From Candidatus Methanoperedens sp. (lineage in GTDB: Archaea; Halobacteriota; Methanosarcinia; Methanosarcinales; Methanoperedenaceae), in NCBI GenBank assembly GCA_027460525.1, contig JAPZAS010000003.1, positions 53,467 to 117,466 of the forward strand: a stretch of DNA of 64,000 nucleotides, in the 5' to 3' direction. This document shows positions 41,515 through 50,111 of this stretch, one piece after another. The notes beneath the pieces are model-generated. The model was not told the DNA's origin, ran no database searches, and saw nothing but the letters and a program-made list of their open reading frames with translations. A program made the position numbers and the translations under genes. The first letter of the stretch is position 1. Each line of letters opens with the position of its first letter.

Positions 41515-42899
41515 AACAATATAAACCAATGCTTGCCCGCCCGGCAGAAGAGCCGTTTTCTTCTGATAACTGGGTTTTTGAAGTAAAATGGGATGGCATA
41601 AGGGCTATCAGTTACATTGGAGAAAAACTCAGTATCAGGAGCCGGAACCAGAAGGAGCTGATAGATAATTTCCCGGAGCTTTCCGAACTGAACGACCTGA
41701 CCCGAGATACGGTTCTGGACGGGGAAATAGTTGTTATGAAGGATGGAAAACCTGACTTCCAGACACTCATCCAGAGGATGCAAAACACCAAACCGGGTGA
41801 TATCAAATATATGTCCATCAAATTCCCTGCTACTTATATAATATTTGATATTCTGGAAAAGGATGGGGAGGAGCTGGTGGATATCCCTCTTTTGGAGAGA
41901 AAGAGGATATTGAAAAATTCTGTAAAAGAAGGAAAATTTGTCGTCCTGTCTTTATTTGTTGAAGAGACAGGAGTTGCTTATTATCGGGCCGCCCTGGAAA
42001 AAGGCCTTGAGGGTATAATGGCCAAAAAGAAGCAAAGTTCATACGAACCTGGAAAAAGGAGCAATAACTGGCTGAAAATAAAGCAGGTAAAGACATGTGA
42101 TTGTGTCATTTTCGGTTATACCAGGGGTGAAGGTAATAGGGAGAAAACCTTCGGAGCATTGATCCTGGGATTGTATGATGCGGCAGGGCCGGTCTTTATT
42201 GGCAAAGTCGGTACAGGTTTTTCACAGGAAGATATGGAAGATATGAAACAGTCCCTGGATAAACTTAAGGTGGAAGAAGAAACACTTCCTGGAGTGGATA
42301 TGGATAGAGAGATTACCTGGTTAAGACCCGCTGTTGTGTGTGAAGTGGGTTATCAGTCCATAACAGATGACGGTAAGCTCCGTATTCCAGTACTCAAAAG
42401 ATTCAGGGAAGATAAGGATCCTTTTGAATGTACCATTGACCAGATACGACCTTCTCTTTCGGATTACGCCGCAAAGCGGGATTTTAGCAGGACAACTGAG
42501 CCTCCAATGTCGAAGGAAATGGGTTCCGGGAAATCCTTTGTGGTCCAGGAGCATCATGCCCGCAGGCTCCATTACGATTTAAGACTGGAAAAGGATGGGG
42601 TGCTTAAGAGCTGGGCAGTCCCTAAAGGGATTCCGGGAAAAAGCGATGACCGTAGGCTTGCTGTACAGGTAGAAGACCATCCGCTGGAATACGGTAAATT
42701 TGAAGGGACTATCCCTGAAGGACAGTACGGCGCCGGGACTGTGAAAATATGGGATAAAGGTTTATACGAATCCATTGCCTGGGGGGAGAACAAGATTGAG
42801 TTTGTAGTCGAGGGAGAAAAGATGAGAGGTCGGTATGTGCTTGTAAAGTTCAAGAAAGCAGGTGAGAACAACTGGCTATTATTCAAAGGGAGTGATTGA
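41511..42899 (+). CDS. ligD: NHEJ ATP-dependent DNA ligase fused to a C-terminal 3'-phosphoesterase domain
   Basis: A 462-residue LigD-like protein with domain order ligase then phosphoesterase. The ligase N-terminus holds the adenylated lysine in WVFEVKWDGIRA (about residue 25), LDGEIVV, EGIMAKKKQSSYEPGKRSNNWLKIK, and an OB fold (about 195-310). The C-terminal 3'-PE domain (about 340-462) keeps QEHHARRLHYDLRLE, WAVPKGIPG, VEDHPLEY and IPEGQYGAG, i.e. the His/Asp/Arg metal and phosphate ligands; the usual His in PEGHYGAG is Gln. Bacterial LigD usually has PE on the N-terminal side of the ligase, so this order is uncommon. The polymerase is a separate gene. Confidence 0.93.
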   Translation: MKQYKPMLARPAEEPFSSDNWVFEVKWDGIRAISYIGEKLSIRSRNQKELIDNFPELSELNDLTRDTVLDGEIVVMKDGKPDFQTLIQRMQNTKPGDIKYMSIKFPATYIIFDILEKDGEELVDIPLLERKRILKNSVKEGKFVVLSLFVEETGVAYYRAALEKGLEGIMAKKKQSSYEPGKRSNNWLKIKQVKTCDCVIFGYTRGEGNREKTFGALILGLYDAAGPVFIGKVGTGFSQEDMEDMKQSLDKLKVEEETLPGVDMDREITWLRPAVVCEVGYQSITDDGKLRIPVLKRFREDKDPFECTIDQIRPSLSDYAAKRDFSRTTEPPMSKEMGSGKSFVVQEHHARRLHYDLRLEKDGVLKSWAVPKGIPGKSDDRRLAVQVEDHPLEYGKFEGTIPEGQYGAGTVKIWDKGLYESIAWGENKIEFVVEGEKMRGRYVLVKFKKAGENNWLLFKGSD

Positions 42900-42900
42900 G

Positions 42901-43635
42901 ATGGAAAAAATGCATATAGGCACTATGGGATGGAGTTACGATTTCTGGATAGGGAATTTTTATCCTGAGGGTTCAGAAAACCTGCTAACCGAATACGCAA
43001 AGAATTTTAGCACTGTTGAAATCAACAACACATTTTATCGAATACCATCTAGAGATACTGTAAGGAACTGGAAAGAAGAGGTACCGCAAAATTTTATTTT
43101 TTCAGCTAAGTTTCCAAGGAAAATTACGCATATCAAAATGCTGCAGGATTGCGAAGAAGAGCTTCCGGTCTTTATTGAACATATGTCATTGCTGGGAAAT
43201 AAACTCGGGCCCATGCTTATTCAATTACCACCCGGCTTTGCGCCTGAGAAGTCTGGAATATTGAAGGATTTCCTGACTGGTCTCCCAAAAGGACACAGGT
43301 TTGCAGTGGAAATCAAGAATAAAAAGTGGCTGGGTGATAAATTCTATGACCTGCTGAGAGATAATGGGGTCGCACTTGTGTTGATAGACCATCCATGGAT
43401 GCCCGAGATGAGCACGATAACCGCCGATTTCACCTACATCAGATGGGAAGGGGACAGGAATAAAATAAAGGGAACCCTTGGAAAAGTTGAAAGAGATCGA
43501 AGTGAGGATATAAAAAATTGGGGAATGAAGGTCAAAGGGTTTTTCGAGGATTCTGTGGAAGTTTTTGGTTATTTCAGTAAAAGTTATTCGGGTTATCCAC
43601 CTGGAGACGTGAGGATGTTGCTGGATATTTTATAA
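42901..43635 (+). CDS. DUF72 (YecE-like) TIM-barrel protein
   Basis: A 244-residue DUF72 protein: MHIGTMGWSYDFWIGNFYPEG, STVEINNTFYRIPSRDTVRNW, FIFSAKFPRKITH, GPMLIQLPPGFAP, FAVEIKNKKWL, VFGYFSKSYSGYPPGD. The family has a TIM-barrel resembling endonuclease IV-type enzymes but no established activity. It begins 1 nt after the ligase stop, so it is probably the fourth gene of the NHEJ operon and may contribute to end processing; that role is inference from context. Confidence 0.88.
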   Translation: MEKMHIGTMGWSYDFWIGNFYPEGSENLLTEYAKNFSTVEINNTFYRIPSRDTVRNWKEEVPQNFIFSAKFPRKITHIKMLQDCEEELPVFIEHMSLLGNKLGPMLIQLPPGFAPEKSGILKDFLTGLPKGHRFAVEIKNKKWLGDKFYDLLRDNGVALVLIDHPWMPEMSTITADFTYIRWEGDRNKIKGTLGKVERDRSEDIKNWGMKVKGFFEDSVEVFGYFSKSYSGYPPGDVRMLLDIL

Positions 43636-43643
43636 AAAAAGAG

Positions 43644-43709
43644 GGTATCTGCGTTTAACAAATGGATAGGATAGGACGATTTTTGGTTAGAATAGCGTTC
43701 GCAGATACC
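43644..43709. repeat. 10-bp inverted repeat between convergent DUF72 and ksgA genes
   Basis: GGTATCTGCG (43644-43653) and CGCAGATACC (43700-43709) pair exactly across a 46-nt interval. Placement between convergent stops suits a shared terminator or mRNA end stabiliser. Confidence 0.5.
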
Positions 43710-43738
43710 ACCAATTATTATAATGATTATTCCCGTAT

Positions 43739-44503
43739 TTAAATCCTTTCCTCAGCAAGAATGTCAGCCATTCTTGCCAGTTCTTCTGGCGGCAAGGTTT
43801 CAGGTCTTCTGTCAATAAGATCAGCGGGGAGTTTCTTTAATAGGCTGGCTGTTTCCTTGATTTCAAGGATGCCTGCGTTATTAATTATAGCATTCCTGAG
43901 CTTTTTCCTCCTCTGGGAAAAAACCGCACGTATAAATTTCATGAAAAAATCCTCATCTTTCACTTTATACGGCGCAGGTCGGGGTACAAGCTTTACTATA
44001 GCAGATCTTACTTTTGGTGGAGTGATAAATGCGCTACCCGGCACAGCTTCTAGTATTTCAACATCAGCATAATACTGCACCGATATCGAAAGCCTGCTGT
44101 AATCCTTGCTGTTGTGTAATGCAACCATTCTCTTTGCAAATTCGTACTGGTACATCAGAATCCCGAGTTCGAATTTGTGTTGCAGGAGTTTGAAAGTAAC
44201 AGGAGAAGAAATAGAGTAGGGGAGATTGGATACTACTTTATTGAAATGAGGGAATTCTATTTTAAGGGCATCCCCTATTATAACATCAACATTTTCCCAC
44301 CTGTTAAGAGAGGCGGCAAGTTGGGCATCCGCTTCAACTGCTATCACCCTGCCCGCCTTTGCTGCGAGTTTTTCCGTTAGATTGCCAAAACCAGCGCCTA
44401 TTTCCAGGACAGTGTCCTGTTTATTTAATTTCCCGTATTCGATTATCCTGTTTATAATCCGTGCATCTGCCAGAAAATGCTGGTCTTTCTTATACCATTT
44501 CAT
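43739..44503 (-). CDS. ksgA: 16S rRNA dimethyladenosine transferase (KsgA/Dim1)
   Basis: A 254-residue SAM-dependent methyltransferase that dimethylates two adenines near the 3' end of 16S rRNA. Motif I is VLEIGAGFGNLTEKLA, the acidic motif IAVEADAQLA, the base-binding motif VVSNLPYSISSPVTFKLL, and the C-terminal helical domain ends RPETLPPEELARMADIL. Starts at the last base of the DUF655 gene, so translation is coupled. Confidence 0.95.
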   Translation of the reverse strand: MKWYKKDQHFLADARIINRIIEYGKLNKQDTVLEIGAGFGNLTEKLAAKAGRVIAVEADAQLAASLNRWENVDVIIGDALKIEFPHFNKVVSNLPYSISSPVTFKLLQHKFELGILMYQYEFAKRMVALHNSKDYSRLSISVQYYADVEILEAVPGSAFITPPKVRSAIVKLVPRPAPYKVKDEDFFMKFIRAVFSQRRKKLRNAIINNAGILEIKETASLLKKLPADLIDRRPETLPPEELARMADILAEERI

Positions 44504-45093
44504 TATCTTTTAGGCGGCATTGGAGTTGTGAAAACACGGTATTTTATATTATCGTCCTTTAATTCTTCCAGAACTCTGTTAGCAATCAGCTTCTCTGGCG
44601 TATGAAGACCTTTCACCCGCTCAACCAGGTCTTTAAAAGTTGCAAATACTTTCTTCTTTTTTTCTTCTATTATTCCCCACATGAGTTTTTTCCCTATTCC
44701 TGGGAGTAACTCAAGCATGTGCAAGCGGGTTGTTATTGGGTAGGCCTCGTTGAAGAAGGACAGAAACAGATTTTCATTTGCAAGCACTATTTTCTCTACC
44801 ATGGTAGGAAGCTCCATCTGGGCGCCGTGGGTTAATTCATTATACATGATACGCCGCTTGACATGGTCAATCACAGGACGGTCCCCCTCACCTATATAAA
44901 CCTTGTCCTGGGTTTTTGGTGCCACGTTCTCTTTCGGTATCATCTCCATGAGAACAAAATGTTTCTCTCCCACGCCTTGAACGAGAGGTTTCTTCTGGTA
45001 CATAGGGCGTGTATCGTCCGAACGCCCATAAGGTAAATAATCCAGAATATAGGCTATATCTTCTTTTTCCAGTTTTTTCCCTAAGGTTATCAT
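44503..45093 (-). CDS. DUF655 RNA-associated protein
   Basis: A 196-residue DUF655 protein: YILDYLPYGRSDDTRP, FVLMEMIPKENV, RIMYNELTHGAQMELP and the helix-hairpin-helix segment LHMLELLPGIGKKLMWGIIEEKKKK. Family members are predicted OB-fold/HhH nucleic-acid binders and are regularly found next to ksgA and rpoF in archaea, as here. Exact function unknown. Confidence 0.9.
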   Translation of the reverse strand: MITLGKKLEKEDIAYILDYLPYGRSDDTRPMYQKKPLVQGVGEKHFVLMEMIPKENVAPKTQDKVYIGEGDRPVIDHVKRRIMYNELTHGAQMELPTMVEKIVLANENLFLSFFNEAYPITTRLHMLELLPGIGKKLMWGIIEEKKKKVFATFKDLVERVKGLHTPEKLIANRVLEELKDDNIKYRVFTTPMPPKR

Positions 45094-45162
45094 TAAATAC
45101 CACTCTGTTGAAGGTCTCCTTGCTCAACTATTAATATAATTAGAATGGATGTTTATATAGCT

Positions 45163-45513
45163 TCAGGTATACTTAGCTACCAGATCAAGAATTTGTTTAA
45201 GTTCTGTTTCGCTAAGGGTATAACGTTCTTTTGCATAAATCGACCTTAATTCATCATTGGACATAGGAAGAACGTCTGCAATTCTGACAGCTATCTCTGG
45301 TTTCATTTTTTCAAGCTTCAGGAGCTCGTTCATTAATTCCCTTGATTTTGTTGCTTCAAGCTTGGAAAATGATTCAGCATGGGCCATTGCTTTTCGAAGC
45401 TCGTATCCCAGCTCCTTGTTCTCTGTTTCTCTCTCTTTTTTTACCTGATCGAGCAGCTCCCGAACCTCGCCAAGAGTCAATATTTCTTCACTGATAACCT
45501 GCTTCACTATCAT
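45163..45513 (-). CDS. rpoF: DNA-directed RNA polymerase subunit F (Rpb4-like)
   Basis: A 116-residue all-helical RpoF (EEILTLGEVRELLDQVKKERETENKELGYELRKAMAHAESFSKL...SNDELRSIYAKERYTLSETELKQILDLVAKY), the partner of RpoE in the stalk of archaeal RNA polymerase. Gene order L21e-rpoF-DUF655-ksgA is a conserved archaeal arrangement. A 28-nt gap separates it from L21e. Confidence 0.93.
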   Translation of the reverse strand: MIVKQVISEEILTLGEVRELLDQVKKERETENKELGYELRKAMAHAESFSKLEATKSRELMNELLKLEKMKPEIAVRIADVLPMSNDELRSIYAKERYTLSETELKQILDLVAKYT

Positions 45514-45541
45514 AAGGCGACACCTCCGTTATTCCCACCGG

Positions 45542-45832
45542 TTATTTCTGCGGGGTCAAATGCTCGGGCAGAACAATAACTTCTTTAACAAGCCCAATGT
45601 CTCTGACTTTAACAATATAGGCTCTACCCCGCTGGCCTACAACTTTTCCTGTCCTTCCCTGGAACTTCGGGTGCGGCATCCCATCCTGGATACCCGGGTC
45701 AAGATCGATGTTTACAATATCCCCTTCGGAGAATTCCTGCGTCGACCGGCTTATCGGAGACAGTCCCTTCTCTCTAACTGTTTTCTTGAGTTTATATCTT
45801 GATTTCCTTCTTGTTCCGTGGGTTTTTGCCAT
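45542..45832 (-). CDS. 50S ribosomal protein L21e
   Basis: A 96-residue L21e: [69 protein letters not shown]. The basic N-terminal tail and the SH3-like core are complete. Follows pus10 by 17 nt. Confidence 0.96.
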   Translation of the reverse strand: MAKTHGTRRKSRYKLKKTVREKGLSPISRSTQEFSEGDIVNIDLDPGIQDGMPHPKFQGRTGKVVGQRGRAYIVKVRDIGLVKEVIVLPEHLTPQK

Positions 45833-45849
45833 AATTTCCTCCGAGTTTA

Positions 45850-47085
45850 TTAACCTACCTTAATTACTTCAAGTTCTATAATCTTTGCCTCACTTCCTGT
45901 AAGCGATGACAAGCTGGGCACAGTACGCCCTCCATCGCCAGAAACCAGTTCCTTTACATAGAGTCCTCCTTCGCAATTTACTTTAATCACGGCGGTATTT
46001 GTATCAAATGATTCAAGCTCTGCTTGGTGTACAAGCCTCGCTCGTTCAAGGTCAGCACGCCGATGAAGCACTCTGGTGGGTGTTTTCTGTTTGATGAGGA
46101 TTCCGCTTAATATGTCAAGGGATGATTTAAGTTTTTCCTCGGTTGTATTGTGTTCTATCTTAAAACGGTACACCTTATCGGCTTTCATGGATTTTAGCTG
46201 TTCAACGTTTTCGCTTTCAACGAATTTGAGCCCCAGAACCTCGATTTTTCCTTCCGCTTTGCTGTTGATCTCCCTGCCGAGCACGTCTAAATCTATGCTC
46301 CTCATATGCGGCTTCTTCGCCTCGACCACGAATGGCCTGCCTTCGCCCAGCATCAGCGCATCTATGTCCTCGCGCCCGGCGCCGTGAAAAGCAGTATCCT
46401 CGCTCCGCGCGGCCGCCATAAGATGGGGTTTGATAAGTTCATCCACGGACTCCTGATACATCTTGCCTGTGTTGCCGCAGCGCTCGCAACCCATGCCAGC
46501 GCACTCCCTGCACGGCCACCTGGTCTGGGGAATTCCACGGACAAGTTTCCGATACCTGCCGTATATGTATAACGAATTTATTTCAAGTTCAACCGTATCA
46601 TTTTCAAGATCAAGAAGTGCTACAATTTGAGGTTTTTTGAGGTTTGCCCGCTTGCCTGTTGTTTTCTCAACCCTTTTTCCCACCTCGCGATTCAGTTCGG
46701 TTTTAAGCGGTTCGGCAAACGTAGTTTCGCTTTCAGCCCAGACGATTTCCTCGTTCTCGGATAATAGGCCTGTCATCTTTGTACCAACAAGAAAATTGTC
46801 ATACTCATAATCAGAAAGCGCTTCTACCGCTTTCTCAGCCCACAAATCAAGATTTTTAAACAGGTTATTACATACCCAGCATTTGCTCCCGGAGCTTTTT
46901 GAAAGTTCCTCCTGCAGCTCTTTATCTTTTTCTGCACCTGCCTGCATGGCAAGCACAAGCCATAGAGCTTTTCCACGCTGGTCGTTTGATAATCCTGTGG
47001 AGAGTTTTGCGAACTGCCTTCCGAGGCAGTGGTCGCAGATAGTACCTTCTTTTATGATTTTTCTCGCCGTGTCAAGAATTGTCAT
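45850..47085 (-). CDS. pus10: tRNA pseudouridine(54/55) synthase Pus10
   Basis: A 411-residue archaeal Pus10. The N-terminal half has zinc-type cysteine pairs ([22 protein letters not shown]) and a THUMP-like region; a CPCR-type knuckle [18 protein letters not shown] follows. The catalytic Asp lies in [25 protein letters not shown] (about residues 239-263). Makes pseudouridine 54 and 55 in the T-loop of archaeal tRNA. Just downstream of trmY, whose product methylates the pseudouridine 54 formed here. Confidence 0.95.
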   Translation of the reverse strand: MTILDTARKIIKEGTICDHCLGRQFAKLSTGLSNDQRGKALWLVLAMQAGAEKDKELQEELSKSSGSKCWVCNNLFKNLDLWAEKAVEALSDYEYDNFLVGTKMTGLLSENEEIVWAESETTFAEPLKTELNREVGKRVEKTTGKRANLKKPQIVALLDLENDTVELEINSLYIYGRYRKLVRGIPQTRWPCRECAGMGCERCGNTGKMYQESVDELIKPHLMAAARSEDTAFHGAGREDIDALMLGEGRPFVVEAKKPHMRSIDLDVLGREINSKAEGKIEVLGLKFVESENVEQLKSMKADKVYRFKIEHNTTEEKLKSSLDILSGILIKQKTPTRVLHRRADLERARLVHQAELESFDTNTAVIKVNCEGGLYVKELVSGDGGRTVPSLSSLTGSEAKIIELEVIKVG

Positions 47086-47108
47086 CGGCTCTGAATATGT
47101 GCGGTGTT

Positions 47109-47726
47109 CTAAATATGTTTCTCTACTCTATCCATTTCATTATGCAACAAAACGATGCAGTGGTCTGCATGCAAAGAGATAGGACCTACACTCACTATTT
47201 CATGCTCGTACCCGCCTATTATTTTCTCTTCCTCGTCAGTTAAGCCCTCATGGTCACCTAGCACGAATAAAAGTTCATCGTGAGCTTCGAATTTTTTCCC
47301 ACGAAAGTCTATTCCATCTTCACGCAGATAGATTATTTTTTTATCAGTCCCCGTATTTAAATGCGAGGTCTTCAACTCAGCTAACAAGTCACCAAAATCT
47401 CCTTTCCTTATGCTCACTCCCGGGGTGGATTCTGTCCAGAAATCCTGTGCATTTTTCTCAAGCGCCTTTTTTATAAGCGAGGCTGCACTTCGCTCGTCAG
47501 GGCTTAAGTATCTGACTGAGCTTCCATCGAAGCGAATGAGCTTCGGTTGATTACCTCCTTTGAGGACAAGGTGCACGCGGACATCTCTTCTCAAGTCGTG
47601 GGAGAGAAAGAGTGCGGCATTAACACATCTGCACAAAATGTCCATGCGCCCTGCAGCACCGGGGAGGTCGTTCAGTGAAAAAGATGCGGTTGCGGCCTTG
47701 TGACCGATGATGACAAAGGATTTCAT
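47109..47726 (-). CDS. trmY: tRNA (pseudouridine(54)-N1)-methyltransferase TrmY
   Basis: A 205-residue SPOUT methyltransferase: MKSFVIIGHKAATASFSLNDLPGAAGRMDIL, RRDVRVHLVLKGG, the knot segment LLFVLGDHEGLTDEEE and SVGPISLHADHCIVLLHNEMDR. It makes N1-methylpseudouridine at position 54. Start 47726 is chosen over 47750 because MKSFVI is the family N-terminus. With Pus10 it completes the pathway within one transcript. Confidence 0.93.
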   Translation of the reverse strand: MKSFVIIGHKAATASFSLNDLPGAAGRMDILCRCVNAALFLSHDLRRDVRVHLVLKGGNQPKLIRFDGSSVRYLSPDERSAASLIKKALEKNAQDFWTESTPGVSIRKGDFGDLLAELKTSHLNTGTDKKIIYLREDGIDFRGKKFEAHDELLFVLGDHEGLTDEEEKIIGGYEHEIVSVGPISLHADHCIVLLHNEMDRVEKHI

Positions 47727-47844
47727 GGGAGTGAGAAATGCTCCCGGCATATTAAAAGATAGCTTAAGGATTTAAGCAGTAATCTATAAACATTAAATAG
47801 TATAAGTAATATTAATTAGTTCACTATATACAGGGAACTGAGAT

Positions 47845-49164
47845 ATGGGATTTTATGACAGGATTTTGGGGAAAAAGAAAACCCCTTCCATCAGCCGCAT
47901 GGGAGATACTGCTCGGGATAATGCCAAGATTAGCTCCGAGGATGTTCCCGTATTGGTCAATAAGGGCGATTCACTGGTTGAGAGCAGCATGTATGCTGAA
48001 GCCATACAGTGTTATGATAAAGCACTTAAAATAAACCCAAAATTAACAGAGGTATGGAATAACAAAGGGCTTGCCCTTGCCAGAACAGGCAGATATGCAG
48101 AAGCCATAAAATGCTATGATAAAGCAATCGAACTCAAACCTGACGATGAAGAAGTGATATACAATAAAGCTATGGCACTGGCACAGCTCGGGAAATTCCC
48201 GGATGCCATTAAATATTATGATAAACTGCTTGAAATGAATCCTAAAGATGCGGCTGCATGGTGTAGCAAGGGTGATATGTTATTCGAAAGCGGCAACTTT
48301 GAAGAAGCGCTTCGTGTTTATGATAAAGCCATCGAGATAAATCCGAAGGATGAAGCTGTCTGGAATAACAGAGGATTAACCCTTGTTAAACTCAATCGTT
48401 TATCCGAGGCAATAGAATCGTATGATAAAGCCATTGAGATAAATCCAACAGTTGAAAAAATATGGAGTAATAAAGGGACTGCATTAGTAAGAATGAAGCA
48501 GGCAGAAGAAAAAGTCGATTTACAAAAAATCGCATCCTCCATGCCAGGGGAAGAGAAAACCGAATCGTTTATTGAAACCAATCCTGAACAACCAGCCATT
48601 GAACCTGAAATCAAACCAGAGGCATCGTTGGAGAAGCCGGATTTAATCATAGAAAAAATTGAAGAACCAGAACTTATTGAAACCAAGCCAGTAGAACAGC
48701 CAGTTATTGAGTCTGGTAAAAACGAAGCTAAACCTGAAACTTCTGAGGATAAACCAGATTCAGAAAAGCAGGAAATTTCTAAAGAATCACTGGAACATCT
48801 GGTTATTGGAAATACCATGTATTCTATGGGGAGGTACGAAGATGCAATCGATTCTTTCGATAAATCCCTGCAGGTAGACCCTGGAAATGCAATTGCATGG
48901 AACAATAAAGCGCTTGCGCTTATTAAATCAGGAAAATTTGATGAAGCTGTGGTTTGCTATGATAAAGCCATTCAAATCGATCCAAACGATTATGTATTTT
49001 TGAACAATAAAGGTAATGCGCTTTATAAAGAAGGGAATATTAAAGAAGCCATGAAATGTTATGACTTAGCTTTTAAGTTAAATCCTGAAAGCGGTAACGC
49101 AAAAAGGGGTATGGAAATGTGTTTGAAATTCTTAAAAAAATCTGCAAAAAGGAGAAATAGATGA
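47845..49164 (+). CDS. Tetratricopeptide-repeat protein, two TPR blocks with an acidic linker
   Basis: A 439-residue soluble protein. About six TPRs fill residues 35-215 (repeating YDKAIEINPKDEAVWNNRG-type units), then a Glu/Pro-rich low-complexity linker (about 220-320), then three more TPRs (about 325-425) and a basic tail (KKSAKRRNR). There is no catalytic domain, so it is probably a scaffold for protein complexes. The N-terminus (MGFYDRILGKKKTPSISR) is basic. Near-identical repeat units make it prone to expansion and contraction. Confidence 0.9.
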   Translation: MGFYDRILGKKKTPSISRMGDTARDNAKISSEDVPVLVNKGDSLVESSMYAEAIQCYDKALKINPKLTEVWNNKGLALARTGRYAEAIKCYDKAIELKPDDEEVIYNKAMALAQLGKFPDAIKYYDKLLEMNPKDAAAWCSKGDMLFESGNFEEALRVYDKAIEINPKDEAVWNNRGLTLVKLNRLSEAIESYDKAIEINPTVEKIWSNKGTALVRMKQAEEKVDLQKIASSMPGEEKTESFIETNPEQPAIEPEIKPEASLEKPDLIIEKIEEPELIETKPVEQPVIESGKNEAKPETSEDKPDSEKQEISKESLEHLVIGNTMYSMGRYEDAIDSFDKSLQVDPGNAIAWNNKALALIKSGKFDEAVVCYDKAIQIDPNDYVFLNNKGNALYKEGNIKEAMKCYDLAFKLNPESGNAKRGMEMCLKFLKKSAKRRNR

Positions 49165-49233
49165 TTATCATAATTATGGTCACCGAGTTAACTTTATATA
49201 ACAACAAAACCAATACTTCTAAAGGTTAGGAAA

Positions 49234-50013
49234 ATGGCCAATGGAAAAAAAAGTTCTTTAGTGGCAACGTTAACAAAAGAAGTTTCGTCTGCAGTTCCAA
49301 TTTTAAAAGAAACGCAGAATAGAACCACGGGGATAGAAATTCTTGACAGGACTTTGGGGGGCGGGTTGCCATCGGGTTCTGTTGCATACATATACGCCGA
49401 TGCCAAATCCATGGCAGAAGTGTTCCTATACCAATTCTCACAGGCCCGCAAAACCTATTATTTCACAAATGGAAGGCGCCCCATGTATGTATTGCATGAC
49501 ATCGAGGGGTTCGGATTTAAAACCAAGGATATCATATTTGTGGATATCTATAGCGAATATTATTTCACATCCCATGGGGAAATGGTTGACAATACAGGGA
49601 ATGAGTTTGTGGATGCCAAGATTGTGGAATTCACGGAATATAACCTGAAAAAAATAATGGCAGAAGAAGAAGAGGATATAAATATAATTTTCGATTCGTT
49701 TTCTTTTTATCTGAACCTGAACATTAATCCCGGCGCAATAAAGCGGCTGATAAATATGATTTATGAGGCAACAAAGACACTCAATTGTTTAGCCTTTTTA
49801 TACGGTCTCAAGGATACGCACCAGAAGAATCTTGAAAATGAAATCCTGAAATCGTGCGATGTGATTTTTGACGTCGAGCTTGATAAAAGTTCGGATAAGA
49901 TTTCTAACCGGCTGTCAATACCAAAGATAAGGGGCAGAGTACCGACAGTAGAAATGATACGGTTCAAGGTAGGCGATGGTGTCCAGATAGATACCACCAA
50001 AGATATCGCCTGA
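49234..50013 (+). CDS. KaiC/RecA-like protein lacking the Walker A lysine
   Basis: A 259-residue protein that aligns by pattern with single KaiC domains: TTGIEILDRTLGGGLPSGSVAYIYADAKSMAEVFLYQF keeps the GGGLP...G entry to the P-loop, but the GxxGxGKT loop is replaced by YADAKSMAE, so ATP binding is doubtful. The Walker-B-like strand is INIIFDSFSFYL. Similar degenerate family members occur in archaea, sometimes near signalling genes. TTTATATA at 49192-49199 and AGG runs before the ATG suggest its own promoter. Confidence 0.75.
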   Translation: MANGKKSSLVATLTKEVSSAVPILKETQNRTTGIEILDRTLGGGLPSGSVAYIYADAKSMAEVFLYQFSQARKTYYFTNGRRPMYVLHDIEGFGFKTKDIIFVDIYSEYYFTSHGEMVDNTGNEFVDAKIVEFTEYNLKKIMAEEEEDINIIFDSFSFYLNLNINPGAIKRLINMIYEATKTLNCLAFLYGLKDTHQKNLENEILKSCDVIFDVELDKSSDKISNRLSIPKIRGRVPTVEMIRFKVGDGVQIDTTKDIA

Positions 50014-50111
50014 GAGTCTGTTTAAACGAAGCATGTATTTTTTCATTTTTCAAACCATAACAGACATAAACTGATGGGGATATATAACTCTAAAAGTTCG
50101 GAGAATTATCC

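Noticed and set aside
48318..48905. 195-codon minus-strand ORF opposite the TPR gene
   Set aside because: Repeats in its translation mirror the TPR units of the real gene on the plus strand.
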